Assembly: GCA_001780825.1 (NCBI GenBank)
Contig: MFIX01000034.1
Coordinates: 62,168 to 69,618 of the forward strand
Direction: 5' to 3'
Length of the DNA stretch: 7,451 nt
From: Candidatus Glassbacteria bacterium RIFCSPLOWO2_12_FULL_58_11
GTDB taxonomy: Bacteria; Gemmatimonadota; Glassbacteria; GWA2-58-10
This document shows positions 1-4,529 of the stretch, piece after piece. Under the pieces are notes generated by a model. The model saw only the letters and a list, made by a program, of their open reading frames with translations, ran no database searches and was not told where the DNA came from. Position 1 is the first letter of the stretch; the number at the start of each line of letters is the position of its first letter. A program made the position numbers and the translations under genes.

Positions 1-920
1 GGAAGCTTTTCCATATCGTAAGTCGGCCCCAGCGCCTCCACCGGGCCGATGCCCCTCCTGCGCGGGATAAACGAAATGATCATGTTGCCGTAGGTAATCA
101 GGTATAGCGTGCCGCTGTCCTGATCTTTGGCGTATGTCGGCACACCGGTGATAATCCGCTCGGCCGGGGTGCCGGGGAATGACGGGAGGCTGTCCGCCGA
201 GAAGAGGATGCGGCCGGTGTCCCTTTCGTACTTGATCAGCCGCTGGCGCCAGTCCACGTAGTAGCCGTTGCCCCAGCGGTCGCTGAAAACGCAGCGCGGC
301 ACATGGTCGCTGCCCACTCTTCCCAGGTCACGGAAAATATTGGTGCGCGGATCAAAAAGCAGAAAATGGACCTGAGGGTAGCTCACCCCGTAAATCAGGC
401 CGCCGGTGCGGTCCAGAGCGATGTCCTTTATGCTTTCGTTTCGCAGCCCCATGCCGAAGTTGGTCAGACGCTGTTCGATCGGGTCCCACTTGAAGAGATA
501 GCCGCCGTTATAGCCGTGCGGGTGATTCATCAGGAATTCCTCGCGGCTCTCCCCGCCATCGGTGGAAAAGTACATGCAGCCGTCCGAGCCCTCCAGAATT
601 TCCGAATGAATCTTGCCCTGCCACTGGTAGTCGCGCAGGTGGGCGAGCTGGTCGACAAAGCCCAGCAGGCGCATGATGCCGCGCGGCACATCATATTCGT
701 AAAGCCCGATCTTGCCCCGGTGGTCGGTCACCCCGATATAGACTTTTTTATGGATGGAGCTGTAACCGATCGAGCGCCAGGTTGAATGGGCCCCGGGAAA
801 ACCGGGGTACTCGACGAACCGGATGTTTTTATCGGTGATCCCGGCCCGGGCGGGCCCGGAGAGCGCCGCCGGCAGCAATATCGCCGCCGATAAAAATATT
901 TTCAATAAATTGCTGCTCAA
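1..920 (-). CDS. Exported beta-propeller-like protein, paralog copy B (partial, C-terminus beyond window)
   Basis: Reading leftward from a TTG at 920-918 gives 306 intact codons with no stop, so the gene continues past position 1. The predicted N-terminus (MSSNLLKIFLSAAILLPAAL..., signal peptide to about residue 26, SGPARA) is a convincing Sec signal. From residue 28 (ITDKNIRFVEYP) it aligns without gaps to the neighbouring upstream gene; my hand count is 176 identities in 271 positions, about 65%. Repeated units of the type G-x-hydrophobic-Y ... hydrophobic-x-DP/NP suggest a beta-propeller, probably about seven blades. The most conserved stretches are DYQWQGK-x-HS, TDGGESREEFLMNHPHGY, GRVGSDHVPR and DWRQRLIKYE. 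The TTG start is chosen because GGGAG (930-934) lies 9 nt upstream and no ATG precedes the signal peptide. A second in-frame TTG at 905 would also give a signal peptide (MKIFLSAAILL) but has a poorer ribosome site. The biochemical function is not recognised. Confidence 0.85.
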   Translation of the reverse strand, partial: MSSNLLKIFLSAAILLPAALSGPARAGITDKNIRFVEYPGFPGAHSTWRSIGYSSIHKKVYIGVTDHRGKIGLYEYDVPRGIMRLLGFVDQLAHLRDYQWQGKIHSEILEGSDGCMYFSTDGGESREEFLMNHPHGYNGGYLFKWDPIEQRLTNFGMGLRNESIKDIALDRTGGLIYGVSYPQVHFLLFDPRTNIFRDLGRVGSDHVPRCVFSDRWGNGYYVDWRQRLIKYERDTGRILFSADSLPSFPGTPAERIITGVPTYAKDQDSGTLYLITYGNMIISFIPRRRGIGPVEALGPTYDMEKL

Positions 921-2156
921 CTAGTTGATCTCCCGCCCCGGGTTGAAAATGATCATGAACGGCCGGCTGGCTCCGGACTCGCCCATGCGCTCGGCCTGCG
1001 GATCGCTCCTGCGGCCGCAGAAATACAAATTGCCCTGGGAATCCTTGACATTGGCCCCGGTTACCTCGTTGATCTCTTTCAGCGGAAATGACAGGACAAC
1101 CTGTTTGGAGCGGGTCTGCGGGTTGAATTCGACCAGCACGTTCTGCTCCTTGCCTCCGACATAGCTCCCGTGACCGCCGATGAAATAATAAAGCATCCCG
1201 TTGTCGCCCAGGGCGAGGTTTGGGCAATAGTAGTCGTAGGGCGCGACATCCGGGCCCTCGAAAATACCGCCCAGGTCCTCCACCTTGCCGATTCCGAGGC
1301 GGGTGGGATAAAAGGCGAGCAGCTTGGAACTGTAAGTCACCAGATAGATCACCCCGCCGACCCGGTCGGCTGCATAACCGGTGATCCCGGTGACCACCCG
1401 GTAGCCCGGGGTGGCTTCGAAGGCGGGCAGGCTGTCTTTGGAAAAAAGCAGCCGCCCGGTTTCGTGCTCGTACTTGATCAGCCGCTGGCGCCAGTCATCA
1501 TAGTACATATTGCCGAACCAGTCGCTGAACAGCACCCGGGGAACGTGGTCCGAGCCGACCCGGCCGAGATCGCGGAGCTCGTTTTTCAGCGGGTCGTAGA
1601 GCAGAAGGTGCACCTGCGGGTAGGAGATCCCCAGAATTTTGCCGCTCAACTGATCGACCGCCAGGTCCTTGATACTCTCGTAGCGCAGACCGTTCCCCAG
1701 GTTCACCAGTCTCTCGGCGGCCGGCTCCCAGCGGAAAAAGAAGCCGCCCCCGTAGCCGTGGGGGTGGTTCATCAGGAATTCCTCGCGGCTCTCTCCGCCA
1801 TCAGTAGTAAAGTACATGTTGCCGTCCGGCCCTTCCACAAGCTGCGAGTGGACTTTGCCCTGCCACTGGTAGTCGCGCAAGTGGGCCAGATCGGGCAAAA
1901 ATCCGCAGAGCCTCATTTTCTGGCCGGCGATATCATATTCGAACAGGCCTACTTTATCGCGGTGGTTAGTCACCCCGATATAGACCTTGTCGTACTTCCG
2001 GTTGTAACCGATAGAGCCCCAAGTCGAATGCGCCTCGGGAAAGTCCGGGTACTCGACATAGCGGATGTTATTCCGCGTAATCTCCGCCTGCAAAGGATTC
2101 AGGCCGAAAATTAACAGAACCAGCGCTGGAAAGCATAGCCACGCAATTTTTCTCAT
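921..2156 (-). CDS. Exported beta-propeller-like protein, paralog copy A
   Basis: A complete 411-residue protein. Residues 1-24 (MRKIAWLCFPALVLLIFGLNPLQA) form a Sec signal peptide with likely cleavage after QA. The mature part shows repeated blade-like units, for example KVYIGVTNH...LFEYD (57-75), GNMYFTTDGG...FRWEP (112-145), GKILGISYP...LLYDP (172-189), GNMYYDDWRQRLIKYE (215-230), GVIYLVTYSSKLLAFYP (268-284), GMLYYFIGG...LVEFNP (320-346) and GNLYFCG...MIIFNP (375-406). That is about seven, suggesting a seven-bladed propeller. A conserved core rich in His and acidic residues (H103, D119, E122, H131, H133, H204) is shared with copy B and could be a ligand or metal site; this is inference. 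ATG codons occur at 2159 and 2156. AAGGAG at 2163-2168 lies 3 nt from the first and 6 nt from the second, so 2156 is preferred. Its TAG stop touches the TTG start of copy B, so the two are almost certainly cotranscribed. Catalytic role unknown; a polysaccharide-lyase-like or lactonase-like propeller is possible but unproven. Confidence 0.9.
   Translation of the reverse strand: MRKIAWLCFPALVLLIFGLNPLQAEITRNNIRYVEYPDFPEAHSTWGSIGYNRKYDKVYIGVTNHRDKVGLFEYDIAGQKMRLCGFLPDLAHLRDYQWQGKVHSQLVEGPDGNMYFTTDGGESREEFLMNHPHGYGGGFFFRWEPAAERLVNLGNGLRYESIKDLAVDQLSGKILGISYPQVHLLLYDPLKNELRDLGRVGSDHVPRVLFSDWFGNMYYDDWRQRLIKYEHETGRLLFSKDSLPAFEATPGYRVVTGITGYAADRVGGVIYLVTYSSKLLAFYPTRLGIGKVEDLGGIFEGPDVAPYDYYCPNLALGDNGMLYYFIGGHGSYVGGKEQNVLVEFNPQTRSKQVVLSFPLKEINEVTGANVKDSQGNLYFCGRRSDPQAERMGESGASRPFMIIFNPGREIN
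930..934 (-). promoter_or_regulatory. Ribosome binding site deciding the TTG start of copy B
   Basis: GGGAG on the minus strand, 9 nt before the TTG at 920. It lies inside the last codons of copy A, so translation of copy B probably depends on, or is helped by, ribosomes terminating at the adjoining TAG. Confidence 0.6.
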
Positions 2157-2162
2157 CATTTA

Positions 2163-2168
2163 CTCCTT
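2163..2168 (-). promoter_or_regulatory. Ribosome binding site of copy A
   Basis: AAGGAG followed by TAA ATG ATG. Spacing of 6 nt to the second ATG (2156) against 3 nt to the first (2159) favours the second as start. Confidence 0.65.
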
Positions 2169-2271
2169 TTTCTCTTGCGGGATAAAGCTGCAAATCCTTT
2201 GATTTCATACACATGGACAGTTCGATGCAGCCGACGGACCGCTTTCCCCGGCTGGTCTGTCAAATTAACCG

Positions 2272-2300
2272 TTGCGTTCAAGAAGCGATACTGATATAAA
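2272..2300 (+). promoter_or_regulatory. Predicted sigma70-type promoter (extended -10)
   Basis: TTGCGT (-35, 2272-2277), a 17-nt spacer, then TATAAA (-10, 2295-2300) preceded by TG one base upstream (2292-2293), the extended -10 arrangement. It would start transcription near 2307 and give a leader of about 100 nt before the ATG at 2410. Confidence 0.5.
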
Positions 2301-2409
2301 AGGGCTGTTGAATCCCGGCCAATGCGGATGGCTTATGGCCGGCAAAACCGCTTGAATTTATCGCTCTCTCGATTGAGTGTCAATCTACAATCTGGAAGGA
2401 ATTTTCGAT

Positions 2410-3612
2410 ATGGAAATTACAGTCCGTAGAGATTTTTTAAGGCTCTCGCACTGGATATCCGCGATGGTAATTCTTCTTCTGGCCGGACTGCCACCCAGCC
2501 TGGCCGCGGACTCGCCAATACCGGTAATCCACTGTGACACCCCCAACCCCACCCGCGATAAGCCTCAGAACAAGCTCTGGTACGCTAAAGGTACCTGGTG
2601 GGCCTGGCTGCCCCAGGGCGCGAAAGGCAGCCGGATCTGGAGAAAAGACACCAGGGGCGGCTGGCGCTCCCTGGAACACCTGGAAAACCGGCTCGATTCG
2701 CTGCCCGGCCGGGCAGATGTCTGGTGCGAGGGCGAGAGCGTGGCCGCGGTCCTGATGCAGGATAGCCTGCTTACCGCGGTCCTCCTGCGCTGGGACGACA
2801 GCCGGAACACCTATGAGATTCAGAAAGTTCTGCCGGTATGGCGGGAAGCGGCCAGCCCGGAAACCGCCACGCTCGACCGCGACAGCCAGGGTAACTTCTG
2901 GATCGCCTACCCGCTGGACCAGCCGGATGGCCGGGCGGTGGTGGTGCGAAAAATTCCGCCCGACTTTTCCTCTCCCGGTGAAAAAATATTTCTGGCCCGC
3001 GGGCTATACGAGGATGAAATTTGCGCGGTGACCAGCTATGATGGCGGTGCGGGGGTGATGTGGAGCGACCAGAATCACGAGATGGTCCTGTTCAGCCGTC
3101 ATGAGTCCGGCGCCCTGGATACACTCTGGCAGCCGGCGGATACAGTATCCAGGGGGCACAAAACCGCGGATGACCATATCAATTTCTGCCGTCCCCCGGC
3201 CAGCCGGGGACCCCGGCTGATCGCCGCCACCAAAACCAGCCTCGACTCAATGGGCCAGCCGCTCCTTTCACTGCGGGTCAATACGGACCGGCGGGTTTGG
3301 ATTAGCGTGCCTTTCGCCAGGCTGACCCGCCGCAGCCAACCCTCTCGCCCGATAGTCTTCTGGCTGAAAAACCGCCCTATGGTGGTCTATACCGCCTATG
3401 GCTCAAGAGGCAGCCATCAAAGCCTCAACAGCATCATGCTCCAGCCCTTTAGCGCCGATGCCCTCGATCCGGCGGGCCAGGCGCGCGAGCTTATCCCGCC
3501 GGTCGAGGGGCTTAACGATGTGACAGGCCCGAAAAGTACCCCGCAGGGCGTGCCGCTGTTCCTGCTCGCCTCGGATGCCGGGGGCGCGGTTTACGAGGCC
3601 AGTGTTAAATAG
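2410..3612 (+). CDS. Exported repeat-rich (probable beta-propeller) protein with Tat-like signal
   Basis: A 400-residue protein starting at ATG 2410, with AAGGA at 2396-2400, 9 nt upstream. A GTG at 2377 is in frame but would put 11 extra residues before the signal and has no ribosome site. The N-terminus MEITVRRDFLRLSHW carries a twin-arginine motif (R6-R7-D-F-L-R, close to the S/T-RR-x-F-L-K consensus), followed by a hydrophobic stretch (about 16-29) and a likely cleavage site near PSLAA (29-33). The rest is tryptophan-rich short beta-strand repeats such as LWYAKGTWWAWLP (56-68), GNFWIAYPLD (161-170), GGAGVMWSD (212-220), RPIVFWLKNRPMVVYTAY (313-330) and LFLLASDAGGAVYEAS (383-398). The pattern ADDHIN ... 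KTS-x-D-x-x-G-x-PLL ... RPIV ... NDVTGPK ... LLASD resembles an uncharacterised family of secreted propeller-like proteins I recall from several bacterial phyla. No catalytic function is assigned. It is transcribed away from the propeller pair and has no clear sequence similarity to it. Confidence 0.88.
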   Translation: MEITVRRDFLRLSHWISAMVILLLAGLPPSLAADSPIPVIHCDTPNPTRDKPQNKLWYAKGTWWAWLPQGAKGSRIWRKDTRGGWRSLEHLENRLDSLPGRADVWCEGESVAAVLMQDSLLTAVLLRWDDSRNTYEIQKVLPVWREAASPETATLDRDSQGNFWIAYPLDQPDGRAVVVRKIPPDFSSPGEKIFLARGLYEDEICAVTSYDGGAGVMWSDQNHEMVLFSRHESGALDTLWQPADTVSRGHKTADDHINFCRPPASRGPRLIAATKTSLDSMGQPLLSLRVNTDRRVWISVPFARLTRRSQPSRPIVFWLKNRPMVVYTAYGSRGSHQSLNSIMLQPFSADALDPAGQARELIPPVEGLNDVTGPKSTPQGVPLFLLASDAGGAVYEASVK

Positions 3613-3620
3613 TGTTAAAT
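3601..3620 (+). repeat. 10-bp perfect tandem duplication across a stop codon
   Basis: AGTGTTAAAT occurs twice head to tail. The junction creates the TAG stop (3610-3612) of the upstream gene. With a single copy the frame would read SVKLGN and stop at the next TGA, so the duplication shortens the protein by only three residues. Confidence 0.85.
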
Positions 3621-3669
3621 TGGGAAATTGAGCGACGGGCTGAGCAGAAGAAATGAAGCAGTGAGGTAG

Positions 3670-3789
3670 TCCCGGAGTTGGGGGCGGCGGTGCGCGCATA
3701 AGCCGCGCGCCGCCGGGCCGCGCTTACCGCGGCCCGGAGCCTCCCGCCGGCTATAGCCGGCGGGAGGACCGCCGCCCGGGGCTCGGGGA
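3670..3789. repeat. Cloverleaf-forming palindromic element with imperfect terminal inverted repeats
   Basis: This lies between two convergent genes. The core 3682-3777 is 80/96 G+C by hand count. An outer 10-bp perfect stem (3682-3691 with 3768-3777) encloses three hairpins: arm A 3692-3697/3705-3710 (6 bp, 7-nt loop), arm B 3713-3722/3728-3737 (10 bp, loop CTTAC) and arm C 3740-3753/3754-3767 (28-bp perfect palindrome). Only two bases separate A from B and B from C, and none separate the outer stem from A or C: a tightly packed four-way junction. The outermost 22 bases at each end (3670-3691 and the complement of 3768-3789) match at 17 of 22 positions. An alternative fold pairs 3685-3696 with 3704-3715. 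No T-tract follows on either strand, so it is not a textbook intrinsic terminator, although it may stop or protect both convergent transcripts. It could be a REP/MITE-type dispersed element or a structured RNA. Confidence 0.8.
3740..3767. repeat. 28-bp perfect palindrome (arm C)
   Basis: The half-site CCTCCCGCCGGCTA is followed directly by its exact reverse complement. As RNA it forms a 12-bp stem with a UAUA tetraloop; as DNA it is a fully symmetric site. Confidence 0.9.
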
Positions 3790-3792
3790 AAA

Positions 3793-4278
3793 CTAACGCA
3801 GAATCGTAAAACCGAAAGTCACTTTAAGCTCCGGGCTGTCCCCCACGCCGAACTTGCCCTCGAAAAAAAGCCGGGTGCGGGTGCTCACCATGGTTTCGAG
3901 GCCTCCCAGCATGTTCAGTCCGACCTGCAGGTCAGTCTTGCTCCCCCCCTGCGCCGCCTTATCGTAGTGCACCACATTCAGACCCAAGCCGCCGCCCGCG
4001 TAAGGCGTCCACTTTTCGCGCTTGCTGAACAGGTAAACCACCTCAGGGTTAAGCGCTACAATGGTCTGATCGCTTCCCAGGCCCAGCTCGAGGTTCGGCT
4101 GGAGCCGCACCCGCTCAGCCAGCTCTCCCAGATCGAGCTGGACACCCAGGTGCGCCTGATCCGGGTCCAGCGTGGCGCCCAGTCTGCCTCCGGCGCCCAG
4201 AACCACATTTTTGGCGGAGAGTGCCTGGACAAGGATTAAGCTAAAGAGTACGGTCAACGAGAGCAACGTTCCGCGCAT
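3793..4278 (-). CDS. Small outer-membrane beta-barrel protein
   Basis: A 161-residue protein with a Sec signal peptide (MRGTLLSLTVLFSLILVQALSA, cleavage near residue 22). The mature part of about 139 residues consists of alternating-pattern strands: VVLGAGGRLGATLD, AHLGVQLDLGEL, RVRLQPNLELGLG, TIVALNPEVVYLF, WTPYAGGGLGLNVVHYD, TDLQVGLNMLGGLETMV, TRLFFEGKFGVG and ELKVTFGFTILR. This is consistent with an eight-stranded OmpA/OmpW-like barrel. The PYAGGGLGLN motif and the terminal strand with alternating aromatics are typical of such porin-family proteins. It lacks an OmpA-type peptidoglycan-binding domain. The start is supported by GGGAG 7 nt upstream (4286-4290). Its function (adhesin, stability factor or channel) cannot be told. 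It is monocistronic as far as visible, with its own promoter, and ends three bases from the cloverleaf element. Confidence 0.85.
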   Translation of the reverse strand: MRGTLLSLTVLFSLILVQALSAKNVVLGAGGRLGATLDPDQAHLGVQLDLGELAERVRLQPNLELGLGSDQTIVALNPEVVYLFSKREKWTPYAGGGLGLNVVHYDKAAQGGSKTDLQVGLNMLGGLETMVSTRTRLFFEGKFGVGDSPELKVTFGFTILR

Positions 4279-4326
4279 CTTTTTTCTCCCAGTTTGATTT
4301 TGAGTTTAAGGCCGATTGTCGAGAAA

Positions 4327-4355
4327 AATATACGATCCGGCGGCGCTTATATCAA
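4327..4355 (-). promoter_or_regulatory. Predicted sigma70-type promoter of the beta-barrel gene
   Basis: On the minus strand: TTGATA (-35, 4350-4355), a 17-nt spacer, and TATATT (-10, 4327-4332), each 5/6 to consensus. The predicted start near 4320 gives a leader of about 40 nt. Confidence 0.65.
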
Positions 4356-4366
4356 TACCGCCGCCG
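4338..4366. repeat. Inverted repeat bracketing the -35 of the beta-barrel promoter
   Basis: CGGCGGCG (4338-4345) and CGCCGCCG (4359-4366) are perfect 8-bp inverted arms with 13 bases between them that contain the -35 hexamer. The placement is suitable for an operator or a cruciform; the regulator is unknown. Confidence 0.5.
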
Positions 4367-4529
4367 ATGCGCTCCTGGTGCTCCTCAGCTCAAAGCCAAG
4401 CGGGCGGGCTGACAAAAAATAACTTCCAAAGCTCAATTTAAATTTATATCTTGGACTGGCTGAAAATACATTTTGATATGTTTACCCTTTCGGGTGAGAA
4501 AGGCTTCAGGAATTTTCGGGAGACCGGGA
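4367..4529 (+). other. Upstream region of the transporter operon
   Basis: This holds an A+T-rich patch (about 4411-4480) where the operon promoter probably lies. TTGGAC at 4451-4456 with TGATAT at 4474-4479 (17-nt spacer) is only a weak candidate. A 6-bp hairpin CCTTTC/GAAAGG (4486-4491/4498-4503) overlaps a competing 4-bp ACCC/GGGT hairpin (4484-4487/4492-4495) just before the gene. No coding sequence is supported. Confidence 0.35.

Larger units (their letters stand above)
2157..2409. other. Divergent intergenic region
   Basis: About 250 bp separate the minus-strand propeller pair from the plus-strand gene at 2410. It holds a good plus-strand promoter (2272-2300) and a 7-bp stem in the resulting leader (CCGGCCA at 2315-2321 with TGGCCGG at 2336-2342, 14-nt loop). 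For the minus strand, a perfect TTGACA occurs (2258-2263) but has no A+T-rich -10 at 16-18 nt, so no promoter for the propeller pair is called. No small ORF with a credible ribosome site is seen. Confidence 0.6.

Noticed and set aside
1170..2114. 314-codon open frame on the plus strand opposite propeller copy A, with a similar one at 303-785 opposite copy B
   Set aside because: The two antisense frames resemble each other only because the sense genes are paralogs. The sense strand has signal peptides, ribosome sites and conserved motifs.
2258..2263. Perfect minus-strand TTGACA as promoter for the propeller pair
   Set aside because: The DNA 16-18 nt downstream is G+C-rich with no -10-like hexamer.
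2377..2409. Upstream GTG start extending the 2410 gene by 11 residues
   Set aside because: No ribosome site precedes it and it would place MSIYNLEGIFD before the Tat-like signal. The ATG at 2410 has AAGGA at a suitable distance.
3692..3767. tRNA-like gene, because of the cloverleaf shape
   Set aside because: Arm sizes, lack of TTC-type and D-loop sequences, and the absence of an acceptor CCA or anticodon-loop pattern do not fit a tRNA.
3682..3777. Ordinary intrinsic terminator
   Set aside because: No run of T follows the stems on either strand and the structure is multi-branched. A termination role is still possible but is not shown by the sequence.
4473..4529. Upstream ATG extending the symporter by 19 residues
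   Set aside because: It lies within the leader hairpin region, lacks a ribosome site, and adds a basic non-membrane stretch not expected in this family.
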